Origin: Pseudonocardia petroleophila
GTDB taxonomy: Bacteria > Actinomycetota > Actinomycetes > Mycobacteriales > Pseudonocardiaceae
NCBI RefSeq assembly: GCF_014235185.1
Contig: NZ_CP060131.1
Coordinates: forward strand, 193,501 to 257,500
Direction of reading: 5' to 3'
DNA: 64,000 bases
Shown here: positions 25,382 to 34,373 of the stretch, one piece after another
How positions within the stretch are numbered: the first letter of the stretch is position 1
Layout of the letters: each line of letters starts with the position of its first letter
Made by a program: the position numbers and the translations under genes
The notes under the pieces: model-generated
Seen by the model: the letters and a program-made list of their open reading frames with translations, nothing else
Told to the model about the DNA's origin: nothing
The model's database searches: none

Positions 25382-28138
25382 TCAGGGGAGCGGCAGGTCC
25401 CGAAGTTGCCGGCGAGACGTGATCCCGAGCTTGCGGAAGACGCTGCGCAGGTGGGCCTCGATCGTGCGCGGGCTGAGGAACAGTTGCGTGCCGACCTCCC
25501 GCGACGTCGCCCCGGTGGCCACCAGCCGGGCGATCTGCAGCTCCTGGGCGGTGAGCGCATCGGTCGGCTGCGCGGTCCGGCCGCGCGGGTGCTCGCCGGT
25601 CGCGCGCAGCTCGCGTGCGGCGCGGTCGGCGAACGCCTCCGCGCCCATGTCGGAGAGCATCTCGTGGGCGGTGCGGAGCTGCTCGCGGGCGTCCTGGCGA
25701 CGGCCTTCGCGACGCAGCCACTCGCCGTAGAGGAGATGGGTGCGGGCGAGGTGCGTGGCGGCCCGGCTGTTCTTGAGCCGGTCGACGGCTTCCCGGTAGT
25801 CCTCCTCCGCGGCCGGCCCGGTGCCGGTCAACGCGCGCGAGCGGGCCGCGAGCCCGAGCGCGAACGGGGTACCGCTCGCCTGCGCCCGCGCGCAGAGCCG
25901 CTCCAGGGCGTCGGCCGCCCGCTCCGGCTCGCCGGCCCGGACCGCCGCCTCGATGAACTCGGGCAGCGCCGTGCTGCCATGCGTCAGTTCGTGGGCATCG
26001 CAGGCCCGCTCCCCGACGGCCAGGGCGGCCGGGTAGTCGCCGTGGCCGTTGTGGAGCACCGACAGCGCGTAGTAGGCCAGTGCGACCAGGGTGCCCGTAG
26101 GCCGGGCCGCCTCCCGGACCATGGCCGCGTGCAGCTCGACGGTCTCGGTGCGGCGGCCGCGCCAGGCCGACAGGAGGAGCTGGGCGTAGTGCTGCGGCGC
26201 TGCCCCGGTGGCCTGCGTGATCGCCTCGCTCTCGGCGGCGAGCTCGGCGGCGTACCCGAAATTGCCCTGGGTCACCTGCGTCGCGGACAGGAAGACGAGT
26301 GCGCCCGGGAGCGCCGCCACCGCGCCGGCCTCGCGGGTGACGCGGACGTTGCGCTCGGCCAGCAGCTGGGCCATCTCGGAGTCGAGGAGCCCGCCCGCAG
26401 CGCGGCTGGCCAGCCACAGCCAGCGGCGGCCGTCCGCGTCACCCGTGGATCCCTCGCTGCGGAACGCTTCCACCGCCCGGCGCAGTCCGGGCACGCCGGC
26501 GGCGTACCCGTGCGTGAACATCGTCACGAGCCCGTCGAACAACAGATCGGCTAGGCCCGGCGGCCCGGGCGATGCGGGCGCCGCGGTGGCGGCCTCGGCC
26601 ACCTTCTGCAAGTCCCGGCCGTCGCCGGAACCGCTGACGATCATCGCGGCATCGATGGCGTGGAGGTAGGTCTCCCGCGACAGCGCCGGGTCCAGCGGGG
26701 CGAGCCTGGTCGCGGCGTCCAGCAGCATGCCCGGCACCTCGGCGCCCCGCGTCAGGTGGAACGCGATCCGGGCGCGCAGCAACTGGGCGCGGGCGCCCGC
26801 CACGTCGTCCAGCGGTCCCTGCGCCGCGACCTCCAGCAGCTGCGCCGCGACCGCGGACCCGCCCGCCTCGTGCATGGTGTGCGCGGCGTCGAGTGTTCGT
26901 GCCCCACGGCGGGCCGGCTCCGGGGTCAGCTCGGCCGCGCGGTGCAGGAACGCCGCCGCCGCGGCCAACCCGCCGCGGGCGCGGGCCCGCCCGGCTGATC
27001 GCTCCAGCTCGGCGGCGGTCTCCTCGTCGGTGCCGAGCACGGCCTGCGCACGGTGCCAGGCCCGCCGATCGGGATCGCGCTGCGCATCGGTCGCGGCGGC
27101 CAGGGCGTGGTGCGCGCGGCGGCGGTCCGGCGGGGTGGCGGCCTGGTAGACCGCCGAGCGGACCAGCGGATGCCGGAACCGCACCCGTATGTCGATCTCC
27201 ACCAGGTCGGCGGCCTCGGCCGGGGCCGCCGCCTCGGCCGTGAGGTCCAGGTGCGCGGCCGCGCGCCACAGCAACGCCGCCTCACCGGTCGGCTCCGCCG
27301 CGGCGACCAGGAGCAGCAGCCGCGTCGCCGCCGGCAGGCTGTCCGAGCGCTGCCGGTAGACGTCCTCGATGCGCCGCGGAACGCTCACCACGTCCGGCAG
27401 CTCGAACCCGCCGACCAGCTGAGCCCGCTCGACACCCCGGGGCAGCTCCAGAAGAGCCAGGGGGTTGCCCCGCGCCTCGGCGACGATACGGTCGCGGACC
27501 TCGTCGTCGAGCGATGTGCCGACCCCGGTGGCCAGCAACGTCCGAGCCTCCGTGTCGGCGAGCCCGGACAGGCGCAGCTCCGGCAACCCAGTGAACGCGT
27601 CGACGTCGCCGGGATCGCCCTGGCCGGCGTCGCCATGGCCCCGATCCCGCAGCGCGAACAGCAGCACCACACGCTCGGCAACCACCCGCCGCGCCACGAA
27701 CGCCAGGACCTGGGCGGACGCCTGGTCCAGCCACTGCGCGTCGTCCACCACGCACAGCAGCGGCCCGTCCTCGGCGACCTCGGCCAGCAGGTTCAGGATC
27801 GCCAGACCCACCAGGAACCGGTCCGGCGCAGCCCCGTCACGCAGGCCGAACGCCACCCCCAGGGCGGCCTGCTGCGGCTCGGGCAGCGCCCGGGACCGCG
27901 CCAGCAACGGCGCACACAGCTGATGCAGTCCCGCAAAGGCGAACTCCGCCTCGGACTCCATCCCCACGACGTTCTCCGTGCGGAACCCGTGCCCGGCCCC
28001 GGCCCCGAGGTCCTGCAGCAACGCGGTCTTGCCGATGCCGGCCTCACCCCGCAGCACCAGCACCCCGCTGTGCCCGTCCCGAGCCCGGACGAGCAGCTGC
28101 CGAAGCGTCTCGTGCTCGTCGCGCCGACCCCGGAGCAT
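25382..28138 (-). CDS. large LuxR/LAL-type ATPase regulator (copy 2)
   Basis: 918-aa LAL regulator: Walker A GEAGIGKT near residue 35, Walker B-like LLCVVDDAQWLD, long helical sensor region, C-terminal LuxR HTH (LTAQELQIARLVATG ... SPRTIEAHLRSVFRKLGI). ATG 28138 is preceded by GGGGAGGA. The track of similarity to copies 1 and 3 covers the whole length. A palindrome GGTGATTATCACC at 28183-28195, also found upstream of copy 3, lies 45 bp before the start and may be an autoregulatory operator. It is divergent from the hydrolase/HTH/CPBP operon. Confidence 0.93.
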   Translation of the reverse strand: MLRGRRDEHETLRQLLVRARDGHSGVLVLRGEAGIGKTALLQDLGAGAGHGFRTENVVGMESEAEFAFAGLHQLCAPLLARSRALPEPQQAALGVAFGLRDGAAPDRFLVGLAILNLLAEVAEDGPLLCVVDDAQWLDQASAQVLAFVARRVVAERVVLLFALRDRGHGDAGQGDPGDVDAFTGLPELRLSGLADTEARTLLATGVGTSLDDEVRDRIVAEARGNPLALLELPRGVERAQLVGGFELPDVVSVPRRIEDVYRQRSDSLPAATRLLLLVAAAEPTGEAALLWRAAAHLDLTAEAAAPAEAADLVEIDIRVRFRHPLVRSAVYQAATPPDRRRAHHALAAATDAQRDPDRRAWHRAQAVLGTDEETAAELERSAGRARARGGLAAAAAFLHRAAELTPEPARRGARTLDAAHTMHEAGGSAVAAQLLEVAAQGPLDDVAGARAQLLRARIAFHLTRGAEVPGMLLDAATRLAPLDPALSRETYLHAIDAAMIVSGSGDGRDLQKVAEAATAAPASPGPPGLADLLFDGLVTMFTHGYAAGVPGLRRAVEAFRSEGSTGDADGRRWLWLASRAAGGLLDSEMAQLLAERNVRVTREAGAVAALPGALVFLSATQVTQGNFGYAAELAAESEAITQATGAAPQHYAQLLLSAWRGRRTETVELHAAMVREAARPTGTLVALAYYALSVLHNGHGDYPAALAVGERACDAHELTHGSTALPEFIEAAVRAGEPERAADALERLCARAQASGTPFALGLAARSRALTGTGPAAEEDYREAVDRLKNSRAATHLARTHLLYGEWLRREGRRQDAREQLRTAHEMLSDMGAEAFADRAARELRATGEHPRGRTAQPTDALTAQELQIARLVATGATSREVGTQLFLSPRTIEAHLRSVFRKLGITSRRQLRDLPLP

Positions 28139-28182
28139 CGCCTCGTCCTCCCCGGGTGCCCACGGTCCCGGACACCGATCTA

Positions 28183-28296
28183 GGTGATTATCACCGACGC
28201 GGACCGCACGCGGCCAGCACCGGTGCTCTCCGAGCACGGTCGGTGGTGTCGCTCGATCGCGGACCGGCGCAGAAGGCGGGAACTTCCACCGACGCG
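28183..28296. promoter_or_regulatory. shared regulatory block between LuxR copy 2 and hydrolase operon
   Basis: Contains the palindrome GGTGATTATCACC (28183-28195) and, 86 bp away, ACTTCCACCGACGCG (28282-28296). Both elements recur with similar spacing upstream of LuxR copy 3 (40842-40854 and 40931-40945), although the divergent genes there are different. Conservation of short blocks in otherwise unlike intergenic DNA suggests binding sites for the LAL regulators themselves. Confidence 0.6.
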
Positions 28297-28371
28297 AACA
28301 CGCGCCCGCACACGGAAGCCTGAACACACGGCCCGTCCCAATGTCGACAACTGCTACCGAGGAGTACAGAC

Positions 28372-29238
28372 GTGACCGAGTTCCTGGAACTGGACGGTGG
28401 ACGGCTCGCCTACGACGTGATCGGTGACGGACCGCTGATCGTGCTGGCCCACGGCATGGGCGACAACCGGAGCGCCTACCGCGACATGGCCGCACGGCTG
28501 GTCGACGCGGGGTACCGCGTCGCGTGCGTGGACCAGCGCGGCCACGGCGGGTCCAGCAGTGGCTGGACCTCCTACACCCGCACCGACTCGGCGGGCGACC
28601 TGCTCGCGGTGGTCCGGCACCTGGGCGGCCCGGCCGTGATCGTGGGCCACTCGTTCACCGGCGGCTCGGCCACGATCGCGGCCGCCCGGGAGCCGGAGCT
28701 GGTCATCGCCATCGTGCTGATCAGCCCGTTCACTCGGGTACAGCAGATCGACCTCTGGGGACTCGTCTCCCGGGCCCGCTACCGCAGGGGGGTGCTGCTG
28801 CTCATAGGTGCGGCGCTGTTCCGCAGTGTCGGGCTGTGGCGACGCTACGTCGAGCACGCCTACCCCGGGTCCCGGCCCCCGGGTTTCGCCGAACACCTCG
28901 CCGAACTCGACGCCCAGCTGCGCCGGCCCGGTCGGATGGCGGTGGTGAGCAGGATGGGCATGTCCGCGCCGAGCGACGCCGGCGCCCGGCTCGGGGACAT
29001 CCGGTGTCCCGCACTCGTCATCGAGGGCTCGCTGGACCCCGACTGGCCCGATGCCCGCGCCGAGGGCGAGGGCATCGTGGCCGCCATGCCGCCGGGCCTG
29101 GCCCGGGTCGAGATGATCGACGGGGCCGGCCACTACCCGCACGTGCAGTTCCCGGCCGAGGTGGTCACCGCGGTCCTGGCCTTCCTCGGGGCGCGAGCCC
29201 AGGGGCCACACGGCCGTCCGGAACGGCGCGGTGCGTGA
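28372..29238 (+). CDS. alpha/beta hydrolase
   Basis: 288-aa cytoplasmic alpha/beta-fold hydrolase. The oxyanion region is VLAHGMGDN, the nucleophile elbow is VGHSFTGG, the acid is probably the Asp in EGSLDPDWP and the His lies in DGAGHYPHVQFP. GTG 28372 has GAGGAG 8 nt upstream. Its TGA overlaps the GTG of the following small HTH gene. It is divergent from LuxR copy 2. Homologues act as esterases or dehalogenase-like hydrolases; the substrate is not identifiable. Confidence 0.9.
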   Translation: MTEFLELDGGRLAYDVIGDGPLIVLAHGMGDNRSAYRDMAARLVDAGYRVACVDQRGHGGSSSGWTSYTRTDSAGDLLAVVRHLGGPAVIVGHSFTGGSATIAAAREPELVIAIVLISPFTRVQQIDLWGLVSRARYRRGVLLLIGAALFRSVGLWRRYVEHAYPGSRPPGFAEHLAELDAQLRRPGRMAVVSRMGMSAPSDAGARLGDIRCPALVIEGSLDPDWPDARAEGEGIVAAMPPGLARVEMIDGAGHYPHVQFPAEVVTAVLAFLGARAQGPHGRPERRGA

Positions 29239-29552
29239 GGTCGAGGTCGGAAGCCGCTCGGTCCGCGGTCCGCCCGTCGGGCGGTGCCGACGACGTCGTC
29301 CGTGCTGTCGTGCGGCACGCCCGCGACAACGGCGCCACCTGGCAGGTCGTCGGCGACGCGCCCGGCGTGACCCGACAAGCAGCGTTCCAGCGCTACGGCA
29401 GACCGATCGATCCGGGAACAGGAGAACTCATGACCACCACACCACTACCCGGCGTCGCCGCACTGGCCACCTCGGTGATCCGCGACCTCGCGGCCGGGCG
29501 CGACGATCGGGTCATCGCCGGCCTGCACATCCTCGACAGGAAGACATCATGA
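29235..29552 (+). CDS. small HTH protein, truncated relative to DUF3887-type regulators
   Basis: 105-aa protein. The segment VVRHARDNGATWQVVGDAPGVTRQAA, followed by FQRYGRPIDPGTGEL, matches the N-terminal HTH of actinobacterial proteins that normally continue into a DUF3887 ligand domain; that domain is missing here. It overlaps the upstream hydrolase stop (GTGA, 29235-29238) and the CPBP start (ATGA, 29549-29552), so it still looks translated. It may be a shortened regulator or a decaying gene. Confidence 0.6.
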   Translation: MRSRSEAARSAVRPSGGADDVVRAVVRHARDNGATWQVVGDAPGVTRQAAFQRYGRPIDPGTGELMTTTPLPGVAALATSVIRDLAAGRDDRVIAGLHILDRKTS

Positions 29553-30544
29553 CCGTCGGCACCTCCGGCGGATCGACCACTGCAGCGACCCGACTCACGC
29601 CCCGCATGCCCCTCCGCGACCGGCGATCCGTCGCCGTTTTCCTCGCCCTTGCGTTCACGCTCGCCTGGCTGGTCGCGCTCCCGCTCTGGTTCGGTGACGG
29701 CCTCGCCACCCCCTGGTTCCCGCTCGTGGCCGTCGCGGTGATGACGACTCCGGCAATCGCCGCCCTCGTCGTCGTGTTCTTCGTCGAGCGGCCGCAGCAC
29801 AAGGCGCGGACGCTGGGGCTGTGGCCGCTGACACCGGCCCGGAGAATGTTCGGCTACGCGGCACTGGGGATCGTCGTGCCCATCGCGCTCGTCCTGGTCG
29901 CGCTCCCGGTCGGCGCGCTGTTCGGCGTCTACCCGGCCGATTTCGTGAACTTCTCCGCGTTCCGGCAGCTCCTCGACGCGCGGGCCGCCGGAGCGGACGA
30001 GCTGCCGATCTCCCCCGGAGCGCTCGTCGCGCTCCAGCTCGCCACGCTCCCGCTCGCGGCGTTCGTCAACCTCCTCCCCGCGCTCGGGGAGGAACTCGGA
30101 TGGCGAGGGTGGCTGCTCCCGAAACTGATGCCCCTCGGCGCACTCCCGGCCATCCTGATCTCGGGCGTGGTCTGGGGCGCCTGGCACGCTCCACTCATCC
30201 TGCTCGGGTACAACTACCCGGCCGCGGCGGGCTGGCTCGGCATGACCTCGATGATCGTCATGTGCACCCTGGTCGGCGCGGTCTTCGGTTGGCTGCGGCT
30301 GCGATCGGGATCGGTGTGGCCGGCGGCCCTCGCCCATGCCGCGTTCAACGGAGCGGCCGGGACGTTCCTGCTGTTCGCCCAGGCCGGGGCGCCCATCGAC
30401 ACAACGCAGGCGACGATCCTCGGCTGGAGCGGGTGGATCGTCCCGCTCGTGCTCGTCGTGGTCCTCGTCGCCACCGGACAGTTCGCGGACGCCGGTGCGC
30501 TTCCTCGCCCGGGACCGACTCGAACGTCGGATGCTCAGCAGTGA
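29549..30544 (+). CDS. CPBP-family intramembrane metalloprotease
   Basis: 331-aa polytopic membrane protein of the CAAX-protease/bacteriocin-processing (ABI) family. Motif 1 is EELGWRG, motif 2 contains the His in WGAWHAPL, and motif 3 is AHAAFN. About seven to eight TM helices. ATG 29549 follows AGGAAG and overlaps the upstream HTH stop. In other bacteria such proteins process prenylated proteins or peptides or give bacteriocin self-immunity; here the target is unknown. Confidence 0.9.
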   Translation: MTVGTSGGSTTAATRLTPRMPLRDRRSVAVFLALAFTLAWLVALPLWFGDGLATPWFPLVAVAVMTTPAIAALVVVFFVERPQHKARTLGLWPLTPARRMFGYAALGIVVPIALVLVALPVGALFGVYPADFVNFSAFRQLLDARAAGADELPISPGALVALQLATLPLAAFVNLLPALGEELGWRGWLLPKLMPLGALPAILISGVVWGAWHAPLILLGYNYPAAAGWLGMTSMIVMCTLVGAVFGWLRLRSGSVWPAALAHAAFNGAAGTFLLFAQAGAPIDTTQATILGWSGWIVPLVLVVVLVATGQFADAGALPRPGPTRTSDAQQ

Positions 30545-30725
30545 ACTCGCCGAACCGACCGGCGTCCCTGCGCGCCCCATGGACGACGAGGACACAATGG
30601 ACACGAACGAACGCAGGACGGCCATCCGGCCCGCCGGAGCACCCGGCTTCGACCAGGTTGTGACCTCCAGCGGTAGTTGGCTACGTCAGGTGGACCCGGC
30701 GCCGACGTACATGCCGACCGCGCGG

Positions 30726-31586
30726 TCAGGTCGTGATGAGCTCATCGGCGGCCCATTGGGCGACGTGGGCGGGGTAGGGGGTCGGCAGTCCCAGGACGAT
30801 GTGCCGGAAGCCGGCGCCGGTGGCCCGGCCGATCGCCTCCCGGGTGGTGGTGGGCCGTTCGTAGGAGACCGGCAGGAGGATCGAGCGGGTGATCGCCGCG
30901 GGGTCGCGACCGATGTCGGCGCAGAAGCGGTCCAGCAGCGCGCTGCGCCGGACGGCGTCGGCGATGTCGCCGCCGGGGATGTTCCACACGTCGGCGTGTT
31001 CGGCGGCCACGCGCAGCGTCGCGGCCGCCCGTCCGCCGATGAGGATCGGCGGGTGGGGCCGTTGGACGGGCTTGGGGTTGCCGAACGCTCCGGTGAGGTG
31101 GTGGTAGGTGCCGTCGACGTCGAACGGCTCGGTCTCGGTCCACAGCCGGCGGATGATCGTGCACGCCTCGGCGAGGCTGCCCACCGCGTGGGCGGCGTCG
31201 TGATAGGTCAGGCCGTGGGCCTCATACTCGCGGCGGGCCATGGGGACGCTCGGTCGTGAGCCCGCGCCGATGCCGAGGTCGAGCCGTCCGCCGGAGACGA
31301 TGTCGACGGTCGTGGCGATCTTGGCCAGTACCGCAGGCGACCGGAAGCGGTTGCTGGTGACGAGCAGCCCGAGGCGCAGCCGTTCGGTCTGCGCGGCGAG
31401 GGCGGAGAGCAGGGTCCAGCCTTCGAGGATCGGTCCGTCCGGGTCGCCGCCGATCGGCATGAGGTGGTCGAACAGCCAGGCGTGCTCGATCTCGGGGATC
31501 GTGTCCGCCTCGCGCCAGACCCGCAGGACGTCGTGGTAGTCGACCTGCATCGGCGCCGTCATGATCCCGAAGCTCGTGGGTGTCAT
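30726..31586 (-). CDS. LLM-class flavin/F420-dependent oxidoreductase (copy 2)
   Basis: 286-aa luciferase-like oxidoreductase: FGIMTAPMQVDYHDVLRVW, HAWLFDHLMPIGGDPDGPI, LRLGLLVTSNRFRSPAVLAK, GRLDLGIGAGSRP and HPPILIGGRA. The motif set is that of F420-dependent LLM reductases or monooxygenases. It overlaps the aldo/keto reductase upstream (ATGA, 31583-31586), forming a two-gene operon probably controlled by the divergent TetR. Substrate unknown. Confidence 0.9.
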   Translation of the reverse strand: MTPTSFGIMTAPMQVDYHDVLRVWREADTIPEIEHAWLFDHLMPIGGDPDGPILEGWTLLSALAAQTERLRLGLLVTSNRFRSPAVLAKIATTVDIVSGGRLDLGIGAGSRPSVPMARREYEAHGLTYHDAAHAVGSLAEACTIIRRLWTETEPFDVDGTYHHLTGAFGNPKPVQRPHPPILIGGRAAATLRVAAEHADVWNIPGGDIADAVRRSALLDRFCADIGRDPAAITRSILLPVSYERPTTTREAIGRATGAGFRHIVLGLPTPYPAHVAQWAADELITT

Positions 31587-32605
31587 GAGCGCCGTCGCAG
31601 CGTCGGGTCGAGCAGGGCCGGTGGGGTGTCGTTCTTCTCGTGGGCGGCGAGGTCGACGCCGGGCGCGACGATCGCGTCGATCGCGTCGAGCAGGTCATGG
31701 GAGAGCGCTGTGTCCGCGGCGGCGAGCTGGGATCGCAGGTGCTCCGGTGTGCGGGGGCCGATGATCGCGCTGGTCACCGCCGGGTGCGCCGCGACGAAGC
31801 CGAGCGCGAGCTGGATCAGGCTCAGGCCGGCCTGGTCGGCGACCTTCGCGAGCTGCTCGACGGCGTCGAGCTTGGCCCGGTTGGCGGCGATCGTGGTGTC
31901 GAAGCGCTGCGGCATGAACGTCGAGCGGCTCGTGGTGATGTCGTGGCCCGCGCGGACCGCGCCGGAGAGCCAGCCCGACGCCAGCGGGCTCCAGGCCAGC
32001 ACGCCGAGTCCGTAGCGTTCGGTAACGGGCAGCACGTGCGTCTCCGCGCCGCGCTGCAGGATCGAGTAGCTGGGCTGCTCGGTGACGTACCGGCTCAGGT
32101 GATGGTCCCTAGCAGCCCACTGGGCCTCCACGACGCGGTAGGCCGGGAAGGTCGAGGAGCCGAAGTAGCGGATCTTTCCGGCGCGCTGCAGGTCGGTCAG
32201 CGCGGACAGCGTCTCCTTGTCACTGGTGGCCGGGTCCCACCGGTGGATCTGGAAGAGATCGACGTAGTCGGCACCGAGGCGGCGCAGGCTGTCGTCCAGG
32301 GCGGTGATCAGCCAGCGGCGCGAGCCACCCCGGTGGTTGCGCTCGTCGCCCATCGGCAGGCTCGCCTTGGTGGCCAGCACGATGTCGTCGCGTCGGCCGG
32401 TGATGGCGCGGCCGACCATCTCCTCGGACTGGCCGCGGCTGTAGGCGTCGGCGGTGTCGATCAGGTTGATGCCGCCCTCGATCGCGGCGTCGACGAGGGC
32501 CGTCACCTCGTCCTGGGTTGTGCGCCCGATCGCGCCGAAGTTCATCGCGCCGAGCGCGAGGCTGCTGACCTGCACGCCGGTGCGTCCCAGGTTGCGGTAC
32601 TGCAT
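31583..32605 (-). CDS. aldo/keto reductase
   Basis: 340-aa AKR with the (beta/alpha)8 fold and NADPH dependence. Catalytic tetrad residues are visible: D in NLIDTADAYSRG with its Tyr, K in VLATKASLP and H in LFQIHRWDP; the cofactor region includes AIIGPRTPEHL. ATG 32605 matches the usual MQYRNLGRTG start. It is divergent from tetR across a 120-bp region with repeated operators, so it is probably repressed by that TetR. Confidence 0.92.
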   Translation of the reverse strand: MQYRNLGRTGVQVSSLALGAMNFGAIGRTTQDEVTALVDAAIEGGINLIDTADAYSRGQSEEMVGRAITGRRDDIVLATKASLPMGDERNHRGGSRRWLITALDDSLRRLGADYVDLFQIHRWDPATSDKETLSALTDLQRAGKIRYFGSSTFPAYRVVEAQWAARDHHLSRYVTEQPSYSILQRGAETHVLPVTERYGLGVLAWSPLASGWLSGAVRAGHDITTSRSTFMPQRFDTTIAANRAKLDAVEQLAKVADQAGLSLIQLALGFVAAHPAVTSAIIGPRTPEHLRSQLAAADTALSHDLLDAIDAIVAPGVDLAAHEKNDTPPALLDPTLRRRS

Positions 32606-32657
32606 GGTCGGAGCTCCTTCGTCACGGGTGAGGCTCCGCTCTGCCATGATGGACAAG

Positions 32658-32695
32658 CGGAACAGTGCTCCACCAACATACGGAGCAGTGTTCCG
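32658..32695. promoter_or_regulatory. TetR operator pair between AKR and tetR
   Basis: Two near-palindromic 14-mers, CGGAACAGTGCTCC (32658-32671) and GGAGCAGTGTTCCG (32682-32695), separated by 10 bp and together forming a larger inverted repeat. This is the expected layout for TetR-type autoregulation of a divergent gene pair. Confidence 0.75.
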
Positions 32696-32728
32696 TTTGT
32701 CGAGCGAGGCGATGAGAGGAGTGCGGTG

Positions 32729-33301
32729 GTGGCCGACACCGACGGGCGGGCCCCCCGGAAGCGGGCCGACGCCCGGCGCAATCAGCTGGCCCTCCTGGAC
32801 GCGGCGGCAACCGTGTTCGTCACCTCGGGAGTACAGGCACCGGTACGTGACATCGCGGCCGCGGCCGGCGTCGGGATGGGCACGATCTACCGCCACTTCC
32901 CCACCCGGGCCGACCTGATCGTCGCCGTCTACCGGCACCAGGTCGAGGCCTGTGCCGAGGCCGGCCCGGCGCTGCTGGCGAACACCGCCACGCCGTACAC
33001 CGCGCTGGCGAACTGGATGGACCACTTCGTCGACTTCCTCGTCACCAAGCACGGACTTGCCGCAGCGCTGCAGTCCGACGGCCTCGACGCGCTGCACACG
33101 TACTTTCTCGACCGCCTGGTGCCCGTGTGCGCCCAGTTGCTCGACGCCGCCGCCGGCGCCGGCGAGATCCGTACCGACGTCGCCGCCTACGAGCTGATGC
33201 GCGGCGTCGGCAACCTCTGCGTCGGGGTCGGCGACGACACCCGCTACGACGCCCGCCACCTGGTCGAACTACTCATCTCGGGGCTACGTCGACAGGGCTA
33301 G
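32729..33301 (+). CDS. TetR-family regulator
   Basis: 190-aa TetR repressor. N-terminal HTH: RRNQLALLDAAATVFVTSGV, then VRDIAAAAGVGMGTIYRHFPTRADL; the remaining helical part is ligand binding. GTG 32729 is chosen because AGGAG ends 7 nt upstream; GTG 32726 is an alternative. It is divergent from the AKR/LLM operon. Its TAG stop lies inside the 6-bp target duplication (GCTAGA) of the adjacent IS481-type element, so the insertion left the protein intact. Confidence 0.93.
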   Translation: MADTDGRAPRKRADARRNQLALLDAAATVFVTSGVQAPVRDIAAAAGVGMGTIYRHFPTRADLIVAVYRHQVEACAEAGPALLANTATPYTALANWMDHFVDFLVTKHGLAAALQSDGLDALHTYFLDRLVPVCAQLLDAAAGAGEIRTDVAAYELMRGVGNLCVGVGDDTRYDARHLVELLISGLRRQG

Positions 33302-34373
33302 ATGTAGTGCCCATGTGCGTTGTTGACGGCGTGGCGGCTTGAACAGGGCGAGACCTCCGGGCGAGGTGGGAGTTGCTGACGCTCACACCCGCACGGAGGT
33401 CTCATGGCCCACCGTAATGCCCGCCTGACCGTTCACGGCCGCAAGCTCCTCGTCGACCGGGTTCTGTCCGGTCGGCCCGTCGCCCACGTCGTCGCCGAGA
33501 TGGGAGTGTCCCGCCCGACCGGCTACAAATGGGTCGCCCGCTACCGCGCCGAAGGCGACGCCGGGCTCTGCGACCGACCCAGCCGCGCCCACCGGATCCC
33601 GCACCGCACCGGTACCGAAGTCGAAACCCAGATCATCGAGCTGCGGCGCGCCCGCAAGCTTGGGCCCGCCCGGATCGGGCCGCTGCTGGACATGCCCGCC
33701 TCGACCGTGCACGCCGTGCTGACCCGGCACGGGCTGTCCCGGCTGGCCTGGATGGACCGCCCCACCGACACAGTGATCCGCCGCTACGAACGCGACCGCC
33801 CCGGCGAGCTGGTCCACGTCGATGTCAAGAAACTCGGCCGCCTCCGCGACGGAGGCGGATGGAAAGTCCACGGCCGCGACAGCTTGGTGCACCGCCGAGC
33901 CCGCTCAGGGCCACGGGTCGGGTTCGACTACGTCCACGCCGCGATCGATGACCACACCCGCATCGCCTACGCCGAGATCCACCCCGACGAGAAAGCCGGC
34001 ACCTGTGCCGGGTTCCTGCGCCGCGCCGCCGCAGCACTAGCCGAGCACGGGATCGACCGGATCGAGCGGGTCATGACCGACAACGCCATGGCCTACCGCC
34101 GCTCCGCGGCCTGGAACGACGCCCTGGCCGAACTCGGCGCGAGCGCCCGGTTCACCCGCCGTTACCGACCCCAGACCAACGGCAAAGCCGAACGGTTCAA
34201 CCGGACCATGCTCGAGGAATGGGCCTACCAACGCCCGTTCACCAGCAACACCGACCGGGCCCAGGCCTTGCCCGGATGGTTACACACCTACAACCATCAC
34301 CGCGGACACACCGCGCTCGGAGGTCTCCCACCTATCAGCCGGGTCAACAACCCGCCTGGGCATTACAGCTAGA
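33297..34373. mobile_element. IS481-family insertion sequence with 6-bp target duplication
   Basis: Imperfect terminal inverted repeats of about 25 bp: left 33303-33327 starts TGTAGTGCCCA, right 34343-34367 ends TGGGCATTACA. Direct repeats GCTAGA flank the element (33297-33302 and 34368-34373). IS481 members insert in NCTAGN and duplicate 6 bp, which fits exactly. The element sits between tetR and an SDR relic whose stop codons both fall in the duplicated CTAG. Confidence 0.9.
33404..34372 (+). CDS. IS481-family transposase
   Basis: 322-aa DDE transposase. N-terminal HTH ([22 protein letters not shown]), rve domain with D in HVDVKKLG, D in [10 protein letters not shown] and E in [12 protein letters not shown]. 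The reading frame runs through the right inverted repeat and stops at TAG 34370-34372, which lies outside the element in the duplicated target, so the host CTAG supplies the stop codon. Apparently intact. Confidence 0.95.
   Translation: MAHRNARLTVHGRKLLVDRVLSGRPVAHVVAEMGVSRPTGYKWVARYRAEGDAGLCDRPSRAHRIPHRTGTEVETQIIELRRARKLGPARIGPLLDMPASTVHAVLTRHGLSRLAWMDRPTDTVIRRYERDRPGELVHVDVKKLGRLRDGGGWKVHGRDSLVHRRARSGPRVGFDYVHAAIDDHTRIAYAEIHPDEKAGTCAGFLRRAAAALAEHGIDRIERVMTDNAMAYRRSAAWNDALAELGASARFTRRYRPQTNGKAERFNRTMLEEWAYQRPFTSNTDRAQALPGWLHTYNHHRGHTALGGLPPISRVNNPPGHYS

Noticed and set aside
30545..30725. Small frames (MDTNERRTAIRPAGAPGF and others) between the CPBP protease and LLM genes
   Set aside because: No ribosome-binding site or family pattern; likely remnant or untranslated DNA.
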